Positions 36,734 through 44,131 of a DNA stretch of 64,000 nt are shown here, piece by piece (positions within the stretch are counted from its first letter, which is position 1; the number at the start of each line of letters is the position of its first letter). Origin of the DNA: CAWDYA01 sp963806495 (GTDB taxonomy: Bacteria; Acidobacteriota; Polarisedimenticolia; JACPZX01; DASXTC01). The notes under the pieces were generated by a model. That model saw nothing but the letters and a program-made list of their open reading frames with translations, ran no database searches and was not told where the DNA came from. A program made the position numbers and the translations under genes. The stretch lies in the NCBI GenBank assembly GCA_963806495.1, contig CAWDYA010000009.1:372001-436000 (forward strand), given 5' to 3'.

Positions 36734-38345
36734 TCAGCGCAATCTCTCGAAGAAGTCGTTGCCCTTGTCGTCGACCAGGATGAAGGCCGGGAAGTCCTCC
36801 ACTTCGATCCGGTAGATCGCCTCCATTCCCAGCTCCGGATACTCCAGCACCTCCACCTTGCGGATGTGCTCCTTCGCCAGCAGCGCCGCGGGGCCTCCGA
36901 TCGAGCCGAGATAGAACCCTCCGTGCTTGCGGCACGCCTCGGTCACCTGCCGGCTGCGGTTCCCCTTCGCGATCATCACCATGGAGCCGCCGTGCGACTG
37001 GAACAGGTCGACGTACGGGTCCATTCGTCCCGCCGTCGTCGGACCGAACGACCCGCTCGGGAGCCCTTCGGGGTCTTGGCGGGCCCGGCGTAATAGACGG
37101 GATGGTCCTTGAGGTACTGCGGCATCCCCTCACCGCGATCGAGACGCTCCTTGATCTTCGCGTGCGCGATGTCGCGGGCCACGACGATCGTGCCGCTCAG
37201 GAGAAGCGGCGTGGTCACGGGGTGACGGCTCAGGTCAGCCAGTATCTCCTTCATCGGGCGGTCGAGATCTATCTTCACCGCCCCGTGATGACGCGCCCCG
37301 CGGTACTTCTCAGGGATGAAGCGGCCCGGGTTGCGCTCCAGCTCCTCCAGCCAGATCCCGTCGCGATCGATCCGCGCCTTGACGTTGCGATCGGCCGAGC
37401 ACGACACCCCCATGCCGACGGGGCACGATGCACCGTGCCGCGGCAGGCGCACCACACGCACGTCCAGCGCGAAGTACTTCCCCCCGAACTGCGCGCCGAA
37501 CCCGCTCGCCTGGGCGGCCTTCAGAAGCCGGGCCTCCAGCTCGGGATCCCGAAGGCGCGCCCGCTCTCGTCGCCGCTCACGGGAAGCTCGTCGAGGTAGC
37601 CGGTGGAGGCCAGCTTGACCGTCTTGAGGCACGCCTCCGCCGAGGTGCCGCCGATGACGAAGGCCATGTGATAGGGCGGGCAGGCGGCCGTGCCCAGCAT
37701 CTTCATCTTCTCGGAGAGAAACGCCTCGAGGCTGGCGGGATTGAGCAGCGCCTTGGTCTCCTGGAACAGGTAGGTCTTGTTCGCCGAGCCGCCTCCCTTC
37801 GCGACGAAGAGGAATCGGTACGTATCACCGTCGGTGGCGTAGAGATCGATCTGCGCCGGGAGGTTGGAGCCGGAGTTCGTCTCGTCGTACATCCTGAGCG
37901 GAACCGTCTGCGAGTAGCGCAGGCTCTCCCGCGTATAGGTCTCGAAGACGCCGCGCGACAGGTACTCCTCGTCCTTCACGCCGGTCCAGACACGCTGGCC
38001 CTTCTTGCCGATGATGGTGGCCGTGCCGGTGTCCTGGCAGAACGGGAGGACGAACTCCGAGGCCACCTCGGCGTTGTGCAGCATGGCGAGCGCCACCCCG
38101 CGGTCGTTGTCCGAGGCTTCCGGGTCGTCGAGAATGGCGGCTACCTTCTCGAGATGCGCCGGACGCAGGAGGAACGACACTTCCCTGAAGGCCTCCCGGG
38201 CCAGCATGGTGAGCGCCTGGGGATCGACCCGTAGCATCTCGGCGCCGTCGAACGGCACGGTGGAGACATGCTCCTTCGTCAGGAGCCGGTACTTCGTCCT
38301 GTCGGGGCCCAGCGGAAACGGATCCTGGTATCTGAACTCGGGCAT
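36734..38345 (-). CDS. Class I fumarate hydratase (4Fe-4S), two frameshifts
   Basis: The chain of about 537 residues has both halves of class I fumarase. The alpha part has P-F-C-Q-D-T-G-T, G-S-A-N-K-T-Y-L and L-G-T-A-A-C-P-P-Y-H; the next part has G-A-S-C-P-V-G-M-G-V-S-C; the beta part has G-P-T-T-A-G-R-M-D-P-Y. The Cys residues bind the 4Fe-4S cluster used to convert fumarate to malate in the TCA cycle. The frame breaks near 37550 and in a C run at 37064-37066; a single base added at each restores the protein. AGGAGGAACG precedes the ATG at 38345. Confidence 0.9.
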
Positions 38346-38515
38346 GGCTTCGTTCCTCCTGCCGGCGGGGCGTCCGGCCGGACCCGTGGCCCCGCGATCA
38401 GCGCATGAATCCATGCTACCGGAGTGGATCTCCGCTGTCGAGCGGCCGCGGGGGCATGGGGCCCGTGGCATGGAGGGTGTGTGATGACCACGCCGGCGTC
38501 GATGCGGGACCCTGC

Positions 38516-38890
38516 CTACTTGATGAACCGGATGGTCAGCGGATAACGGTAGGCCACGCCGTCATTTGCCCGGATGGCCGCGACGATCGGCAGGATGATC
38601 ATGAGGATACAGATCAGCACCATGAGGAAGATGCCGATGACCACGAGCCAGAGCGGGATGCAGAGCAGGAGCGCGAGAAACATCGTGAGCTGGAAGTTCA
38701 CGGCTTCCTTCCCCTGCTCATCGATGAACGGGTGATCTTCCTTCCTCAGGAGCCAGACGACGAGCGGTCCGAGCAGGAAACCGACCCCGTTCCCCAGGAG
38801 CCCGACGAGTGCGGAAAGGTGGCACAGCATGGCCCAGCGTCTGGCGTCTCTCGACAGCCCCTCGGCGGGGATGGCGGTTGTCTCGTTCAT
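38516..38890 (-). CDS. DUF4870 (Tic20-like) membrane protein
   Basis: The 124-residue protein has the family signature W-A-M-L-C-H-L-S-A-L then G-P-L-V-V-W-L-L-R-K-E-D-H-P-F-I-D-E-Q-G-K-E-A-V-N-F-Q. Two long hydrophobic stretches follow. Function unknown; the family is widespread as a small inner-membrane protein. It follows the basic mini-protein gene by 9 bp and is probably co-transcribed with it. Confidence 0.88.
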   Translation of the reverse strand: MNETTAIPAEGLSRDARRWAMLCHLSALVGLLGNGVGFLLGPLVVWLLRKEDHPFIDEQGKEAVNFQLTMFLALLLCIPLWLVVIGIFLMVLICILMIILPIVAAIRANDGVAYRYPLTIRFIK

Positions 38891-38899
38891 GAGAGCGAC

Positions 38900-39103
38900 T
38901 CACTGCTCCCACGGGAGCGGTTGCGGACCCGGAACGATGCCGGCGAGATCGGGGTCCTCGCCCTGTGGGGCCTGGGAAGGAACGTCCTGCTCCTTGTCGG
39001 CCCGGCGGCGCGCGAGTCTCTCACTCTTTCGCTGCTTACGTTCCTGGCGCTTTCGTTCCTTCTGCTTCTTCGTTATCGACGGTCTGTTTCTGCCTCCTGC
39101 CAA
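38900..39103 (-). CDS. Small basic protein downstream of the cold-shock gene
   Basis: I start this 67-residue protein at a TTG at 39103, which has GGAGGAG a few bases before it. The alternative upstream ATG lies within the cspA terminator and would translate the hairpin. Residues 12-37 are almost all Lys, Arg, Gln and Glu (K-K-Q-K-E-R-K-R-Q-E-R-K), probably one charged helix. The C-terminus is acidic then ends D-P-D-L-A-G-I-V-P-G-P-Q-P-L-P. Similar short basic frames next to cold-shock genes occur in other high-GC bacteria, possibly RNA-binding. I do not know a function. Confidence 0.6.
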   Translation of the reverse strand: MAGGRNRPSITKKQKERKRQERKQRKSERLARRRADKEQDVPSQAPQGEDPDLAGIVPGPQPLPWEQ

Positions 39104-39118
39104 TCTGCTCCTCCATGG

Positions 39119-39154
39119 AAAAAAAAAGCTCCAGCGACAGGAGGTCGCTGGAGC
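39119..39154 (-). terminator. Rho-independent terminator of the cold-shock gene
   Basis: An 11-bp perfect stem, GCTCCAGCGAC (39128-39138) with GTCGCTGGAGC (39144-39154), has a 5-base loop. On the minus strand it is followed by nine U (A run 39119-39127). It lies 25 bases after the cold-shock stop codon. Confidence 0.92.
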
Positions 39155-39178
39155 CAACGCTCCTGATGACGTGATCAG

Positions 39179-39382
39179 TTATATGGGGCGAACCTTCTCC
39201 GCGGCGGGCCCCTTCGTTCCCTGGACCACCTCGAACTGCACCCTCTGCCCCTCGCTCAGGCTCTTGAAGCCTTCCATCTCGATGGCGGAGTGGTGGACGA
39301 AAACATCCTTCGAGCCGTCGTCCAGGCTGATGAATCCGAACCCCTTGCTGTCATTGAACCACTTCACGGTACCTTGTGCCAC
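39179..39382 (-). CDS. CspA-family cold-shock protein
   Basis: The 67-residue single-domain protein matches the normal length of the family. RNP1 (K-G-F-G-F-I) and RNP2 (D-V-F-V-H-H-S) are both intact, with the N-terminal A-Q-G-T-V-K-W-F-N. It is an RNA chaperone that melts secondary structure. The start chosen is GTG at 39382, preceded by AGGA; an in-frame ATG at 39415 with GGGGAG before it would add 11 residues. Promoter, long leader and terminator are all visible, so it is monocistronic apart from read-through. Confidence 0.93.
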   Translation of the reverse strand: MAQGTVKWFNDSKGFGFISLDDGSKDVFVHHSAIEMEGFKSLSEGQRVQFEVVQGTKGPAAEKVRPI

Positions 39383-39511
39383 GATTCCTGCTACCTCTTC
39401 TACCTCGGGCGACATTGCCCGCTCCCCGCTCGTAAGTGGCGGGGACCCTTCCTCATCTCGACATCAGCACCTTGTGATTTGCGAATCACCGCGGAGTTGG
39501 AATGCGGAAGT
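39383..39511 (-). ncRNA. Long 5' leader of the cold-shock mRNA with hairpin
   Basis: From the predicted start site near 39511 the leader is about 129 nt before the GTG at 39382, a length seen in temperature-regulated cspA mRNAs. CCCCGC (39424-39429) pairs with GCGGGG (39439-39444) and overlaps the GGGGAG before the alternative ATG, so it could hide a ribosome site. Confidence 0.5.
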
Positions 39512-39517
39512 TGAGTA

Positions 39518-39546
39518 AATTTACACAATCAGGGGGTCCAGGTCAA
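39518..39546 (-). promoter_or_regulatory. Promoter of the cold-shock gene
   Basis: On the minus strand TTGACC (39546-39541) and TAAATT (39523-39518) are 17 bp apart, a good housekeeping-sigma pair. It starts just before the stop of the upstream kinase gene's downstream flank and directs transcription into the cold-shock gene. Confidence 0.6.
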
Positions 39547-39554
39547 GGCCCCGT

Positions 39555-42242
39555 CTAACGGGCCGTGGCGAGCAGCTGCCCGAGGTCCTCGAACCAGTGG
39601 AGGGCCAGTTTGACCCGGTTTCCCCCGCCCCCGCCGCCGGCGGTCTCCGTCTGGACGAAGAGGAACCTCGAGCCGTCCGGGCTGACATCCCAGTCCTGCT
39701 GGATGCCGACGTCGACATCGAACAGCTTCTCCGGGCGCCCGGCCTCGATGGAATCGGACGTGACCTTGATCGGCACGCGCCAGACACCACCGGAGCGCTC
39801 CCGGTAGAAGAGCCAGCGGCCGTCGCCGGACCACCGGGCGAACTCACCCCCCTGAGCGGATACCTGCCACTTGCCCCCGCCCCCTTCCACCGGGCGGACA
39901 TACACCTCCCAGCGGCCCGACTCGTCCGAATCGTACGAGACCCACCGCCCGTCGGGCGAGAAGACCGGGTCCCCGTCCGCAGCACCGCTCTGGAAGATCC
40001 GGCGCGGCTCGCGTTTGTCGCCCTGAAGCGGCAGGATCCAGGGGTCCCCGGTGGCCACCTGATCGTGGTAGGCGACGAACCGGCCGTCGGGGGAGGCCGA
40101 ATAGACGTCCGTCTCGACGTCCGATTCCAGGACCATCTCCTCGTCGCCGGAACCGTCGGATCGCTTGCGGAAGATGCCCCACTTCCCGCCCCGGTTGGAG
40201 GTGAAGTAGACGTACCGCCCGTCGGGCGACCAGACGGGGTAGAGGTCACGTGCCTCGTCGAAGGTGAGGCGCGTCTGCGTGTCCCGCTCGAGATCGTGGA
40301 CCCAGATGTCGACATTGCCCTCCGCGATGATCACGGTCGCGATCCGCTTGCCGTCGGGTGAGATGCGCGGCGTCTGGTACTCCCGTCTCACCGAAGAGAC
40401 CGGCGTCAGGCGCCCCTGCGGGTCCGCCCAGACCATCGTGTTGCGGGCGCCCGCCACCTGGCCCGTCAGGTAGGCGAGAGTCCCGTTGCGCGACACGTCG
40501 TACTGCGCGCCCCCCTCCACGCTGTTGCTGATCTCCTGCAGCACGGGCGCGGGCAGCGCCGTCAGCTTCATCGCGGCCAGGTCGAGCGGCGCGGCGAACA
40601 TGGTGCCGCCATTGATGAAGAGCAGGTGACCCGAGGCGGCGTAGCGGCCGTAGGTGCCGCCCTGCTGCAGGACGGTCCGCTCGTGCGTGTCGATGTCGAC
40701 GATCTCGATGCGACCCGCGTTGCGGTCCCCCGATGAATACGACGTGAACAGCACCTTGTGGCCCCCGGGCAGGAACTGGGGCCAGCGGTGGCTCGCTTCG
40801 CCCTCCTCCAGCTTCGTCAGCTCGGACGGCTGGCCCCCCGCCGCCGGGATCTGCATCAGACCGGAGTTCGGCGACGGCGCGAACACAATCGTCCCGGTCT
40901 CGCCCCACGAGGCGCCCCGGCTGAGGCTCACCGGACAGAGCACCAGCGGCGTCCCGCCCGAGATCGAGATCTTCTTGAGCTCGTTGGGCGTGACGAACCC
41001 GACCCACTGGCCGTCGGGGGAGAAGAACGGATTGTACGCACCCTGTGCGTTCGTCAGCTCGGTCTCCTCGAGCCGGCCCAGGTATCGCACGTGCAGCCTG
41101 GTGGCGCTCACGTCGCTCGGAGTTCCCGTGATGTAGGCGAGATAGCCGCCGTCGGGAGAGAGCGCGACGGCGCTTCCCTGGATCTGAAGCAGCGGCAGAT
41201 CGCCGGAGACGGACACCTCGAGGTGATAGGGCATCGGGGAGGGCGCCGCGGGTCTGAGCAGCCACGTCGCCGCCGAAGCGAGCAGAGCCGCCGCGACCAC
41301 CGTGGCGACGACCCCGAGAGTCCGGCGCGGGGCCGGGGCGGCCGGCGCCGAGGCGGGCACCTCGGCCATGCCCGTCTGCCCGGCCAGGATCTCCTCGATG
41401 GCGATGCGCGCGTCGCCGATGTCCCTCAGACGGGAGCGCGGGTCCTTCTCGAGACACCGGCGCAGCAGCGCCCGCAGCGCGGGCGGCACGGTGGCAGGCA
41501 GCGCCTCGAAATCCGGCTCGGTCTTGAGCACCGAGGCGAGGATGTCTGATATCGTCTCCCCGTCGTAGAGCTTCCTTCCGGCCAGCATCTCGTAGAGGAC
41601 CGCGCCGAAGGCCCAGATGTCGGCGCGCCGGTCGACCGTCTTCCCCTTGGCCTGTTCGGGGCTCATGTACGCCGCCGTGCCCAGGATCACGCCCGCCATG
41701 GTTCCGGCCGCCGCCAGCGTCGGGGAGAGCGACGGATCGGCCGAGGTGGTCGACGCCTCCCCGGTCAGGGCCTTCGCCAGACCGAAATCGAGGATCTTGA
41801 CCTTCCCGTCCGCCGTGACCTGGATGTTGGCCGGCTTGAGGTCGCGATGGACGACACCGTGCTCGTGTGCCGTCTCGAGCCCTTCGGCCACCTGCAGGGC
41901 GATCCTCATCGCCTCTTCCACGGGGAGCGGCCCGCTCTCGAGCCGGTGCGCGAGATCCTCGCCCCCAATCATCTCCATCGACAGGAAGCGGGCGCCCTCG
42001 GCCTCGTGCAGACCGTACACGGCGGCGATGTTCGGGTGGTTGAGCGAGGCGAGCAGTCTCGCCTCGCGCTCGAACCTGGAGAGACGCTCGGCATCCCTGG
42101 CGAACAGGTCCGGCAGGACCTTGATCGCGACCTCGCGCCCGAGCGCACTGTCGACCGCCTTCCACACCACTCCCATCCCCCCCTCGCCGATCTTTACGAC
42201 GAGGCGGTAGTTCGAGAGCATGCGGCCGGGCTCGAGCGCCAT
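39555..42242 (-). CDS. Membrane Ser/Thr protein kinase with C-terminal TolB/PD40 propeller
   Basis: A second kinase of this design, 895 residues. The kinase domain (about 12-275) keeps G-E-G-G-M-G-V-V-W, A-I-K, H-R-D-L-K-P-A-N, D-F-G and S-P-E. One transmembrane helix lies near 310-331, and the rest is a propeller of S-P-D-G repeats. It ends in a glycine-rich stretch and L-L-A-T-A-R. It is distinct from the kinase at 22955-25639, being more similar in layout than in sequence. The ATG at 42242 has GGAG before it. It is divergent from gdhA across a 432-bp gap and has no partner gene in an operon. Confidence 0.92.
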   Translation of the reverse strand: MALEPGRMLSNYRLVVKIGEGGMGVVWKAVDSALGREVAIKVLPDLFARDAERLSRFEREARLLASLNHPNIAAVYGLHEAEGARFLSMEMIGGEDLAHRLESGPLPVEEAMRIALQVAEGLETAHEHGVVHRDLKPANIQVTADGKVKILDFGLAKALTGEASTTSADPSLSPTLAAAGTMAGVILGTAAYMSPEQAKGKTVDRRADIWAFGAVLYEMLAGRKLYDGETISDILASVLKTEPDFEALPATVPPALRALLRRCLEKDPRSRLRDIGDARIAIEEILAGQTGMAEVPASAPAAPAPRRTLGVVATVVAAALLASAATWLLRPAAPSPMPYHLEVSVSGDLPLLQIQGSAVALSPDGGYLAYITGTPSDVSATRLHVRYLGRLEETELTNAQGAYNPFFSPDGQWVGFVTPNELKKISISGGTPLVLCPVSLSRGASWGETGTIVFAPSPNSGLMQIPAAGGQPSELTKLEEGEASHRWPQFLPGGHKVLFTSYSSGDRNAGRIEIVDIDTHERTVLQQGGTYGRYAASGHLLFINGGTMFAAPLDLAAMKLTALPAPVLQEISNSVEGGAQYDVSRNGTLAYLTGQVAGARNTMVWADPQGRLTPVSSVRREYQTPRISPDGKRIATVIIAEGNVDIWVHDLERDTQTRLTFDEARDLYPVWSPDGRYVYFTSNRGGKWGIFRKRSDGSGDEEMVLESDVETDVYSASPDGRFVAYHDQVATGDPWILPLQGDKREPRRIFQSGAADGDPVFSPDGRWVSYDSDESGRWEVYVRPVEGGGGKWQVSAQGGEFARWSGDGRWLFYRERSGGVWRVPIKVTSDSIEAGRPEKLFDVDVGIQQDWDVSPDGSRFLFVQTETAGGGGGGNRVKLALHWFEDLGQLLATAR

Positions 42243-42674
42243 CGGGGATCTCCGTTCGGTGTGAAGGACGCCACAGATTAGTGCTGTGGCGGGGCGCTGT
42301 CCACCGCGTGGCTGTGCCACCTCATGGCGTGCGGGTGCGGGCCTTCACGCTGCCGGCCGCCGCACCTCGCCGCACGGCCCAGCGGACGGGTGATGCAACC
42401 CCAATACCTTCAATTATTTACAAAAGCCCGCCCATGAGTCCCACTTATGGCACCCGTGTTGCTATCATTGTTCCATTGAGATCAGTGTGATCCCAGACCG
42501 GGCTCTGTCCGAACCCCGGTGATGCAGCCCCCATCCAGCCGGCGGTGCCGCGGGCGGACGCCCCGGCTGCGGGGGTATCGGACCGACCGGACCACCGAGC
42601 GGGGCGCCCGCCCCTCTCATCATCACCAAATTTCCGGGACGTGCGCGAAGCGCGTCCGCGGGGAGGTTGTAGCC
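42243..42674. other. Regulatory gap between kinase and gdhA
   Basis: The 432 bp between divergent starts holds the sigma-54 promoter at 42448-42463 and a local AT-rich stretch around 42400-42425. The kinase promoter must also be here. I see no gene with a ribosome site in it. Confidence 0.6.
42448..42463 (+). promoter_or_regulatory. Sigma-54 (-24/-12) promoter of gdhA
   Basis: TGGCAC, five bases, then TTGCT matches the sigma-54 consensus TGGCAC-N5-TTGCW in every conserved position and spacing. It points toward gdhA, with transcription expected near 42475, giving a leader of about 200 nt. Confidence 0.75.
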
Positions 42675-44036
42675 ATGAATCCTTACGTGACGGCCCTGAT
42701 GGAGGGAGTGAAGGCAAAGAACCCGGCGGAGCCGGAATTCCACCAGGCCGTGCAGGAGGTCTCCGAGTCGCTCGTTCTCGTGCTCGACAAGCATCCCGAG
42801 TACCGCACCGCCAGGATCCTCGAGCGGATCATCGAGCCCGAGCGGGTGATCATGTTCCGCATCCCCTGGAAGAACGACAAGGGCGAGGTGCAGATCAACC
42901 GGGGCTTCCGGATCGAGATGAACAGCGCGATCGGCCCGTACAAGGGCGGTCTGCGTTTCCACCCGTCGGTCACGCTCGGCATCCTCAAGTTCCTGGCGTT
43001 CGAGCAGGTCTTCAAGAACTCGCTGACCTCGCTGCCCATGGGCGGTGGCAAGGGCGGATCGGACTTCGACCCGAAGGGCAAGAGCGACGACGAGGTGATG
43101 CGCTTCTGCCAGAGCTTCATGACCGAGCTGTACCGCCACATCGGCCCGAACACCGACGTGCCCGCGGGCGACATCGGCGTGGGTGGACGTGAGATCGGCT
43201 ACCTCTTCGGGCAGTACAAGCGTCTGGCGAACGAGTTCACAGGCGTGCTCACGGGCAAGGGCCTGAACTGGGGCGGCTCGCTCATCCGGCCCGAGGCCAC
43301 CGGGTACGGCTCGGTATACTTCGCCGCAGAGATGCTCACGACCCGTAACGAGACGCTCTCGGGCAAGAGGTGCCTGGTCTCCGGCAGCGGCAACGTGGCC
43401 CAGTACACCGTCGAGAAGCTGCTCGACCTCGACGCGCGGGTGCTCACGCTGTCCGACTCGAGCGGCTACATCCACGACGAGAAGGGGATCGACCGCGAGA
43501 AGCTGGCCTTCGTGATGGATCTGAAGAACCGGCGCCGCGGCCGCATCAAGGAGTACGCGGACAAGTACAAGAGCGCGACCTACACGGCGCTGGATCCGTC
43601 GCATGACTACAACCCGCTGTGGAACCACAAGGCCGATTGCGCGTTCCCGAGCGCGACCCAGAACGAGATCAACGCCAAGGACGCCCAGAACCTGGTCAGA
43701 AACGGCGTCTACGTGGTCTCGGAAGGGGCCAACATGCCCACCACGCTCGAGGGCGTCTCGGTCTTCCTCGAGAGCAGGATCCTGTATGGCCCCGGCAAGG
43801 CGGCCAACGCGGGAGGCGTCGCGGTCTCGGGTCTGGAGATGGCGCAGAACAGCATGCGCTACAACTGGACACGCGAGGAGGTCGACAAGCGGCTCCACAT
43901 GATCATGAAGAACATCCACAAGTCGTGCGTCGAGGCGGCCGAGCGGTTCGGAACGCCCGGCAACTACGTCAACGGCGCGAACATCGCGGGCTTCCTGAAG
44001 GTGGCGGACGCGATGATGGATCAGGGAGTCGTCTAG
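42675..44036 (+). CDS. gdhA: NADP-type glutamate dehydrogenase
   Basis: The 453-residue protein has the usual length for hexameric GdhA. Visible are the substrate site G-P-Y-K-G-G-L-R-F-H-P, the catalytic P-M-G-G-G-K-G-G-S-D and P-A-G-D-I-G-V-G. The dinucleotide fold starts V-S-G-S-G-N-V-A-Q-Y, and the S-E-G-A-N-M-P-T-T and A-G-G-V-A-V-S-G-L-E-M-A-Q-N-S signatures follow. It makes glutamate from 2-oxoglutarate and ammonia. Strong GGGAGG before the ATG. A sigma-54 promoter lies upstream and an intrinsic terminator downstream, so it is monocistronic. Confidence 0.96.
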   Translation: MNPYVTALMEGVKAKNPAEPEFHQAVQEVSESLVLVLDKHPEYRTARILERIIEPERVIMFRIPWKNDKGEVQINRGFRIEMNSAIGPYKGGLRFHPSVTLGILKFLAFEQVFKNSLTSLPMGGGKGGSDFDPKGKSDDEVMRFCQSFMTELYRHIGPNTDVPAGDIGVGGREIGYLFGQYKRLANEFTGVLTGKGLNWGGSLIRPEATGYGSVYFAAEMLTTRNETLSGKRCLVSGSGNVAQYTVEKLLDLDARVLTLSDSSGYIHDEKGIDREKLAFVMDLKNRRRGRIKEYADKYKSATYTALDPSHDYNPLWNHKADCAFPSATQNEINAKDAQNLVRNGVYVVSEGANMPTTLEGVSVFLESRILYGPGKAANAGGVAVSGLEMAQNSMRYNWTREEVDKRLHMIMKNIHKSCVEAAERFGTPGNYVNGANIAGFLKVADAMMDQGVV

Positions 44037-44075
44037 CAGGAACCGGACTCCGGGCCGCTGATTTCGCTACAATGT

Positions 44076-44112
44076 GACGGCGTCCCCCCGGACGGGGGCG
44101 CCGTCTTTTTTT
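44076..44112 (+). terminator. Rho-independent terminator of gdhA
   Basis: GACGGCG (44076-44082) pairs with CGCCGTC (44099-44105), extended by five C/G pairs inside, and is followed by seven T (44106-44112). It starts 39 bases after the gdhA stop. Confidence 0.92.
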
Positions 44113-44131
44113 GTCACCGGGAGCGGCCGCC

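Noticed and set aside
42519..42674. Upstream extension of the gdhA frame
   Set aside because: The added residues do not match GdhA, and the ATG at 42675 has a strong ribosome site and the family's normal N-terminus.
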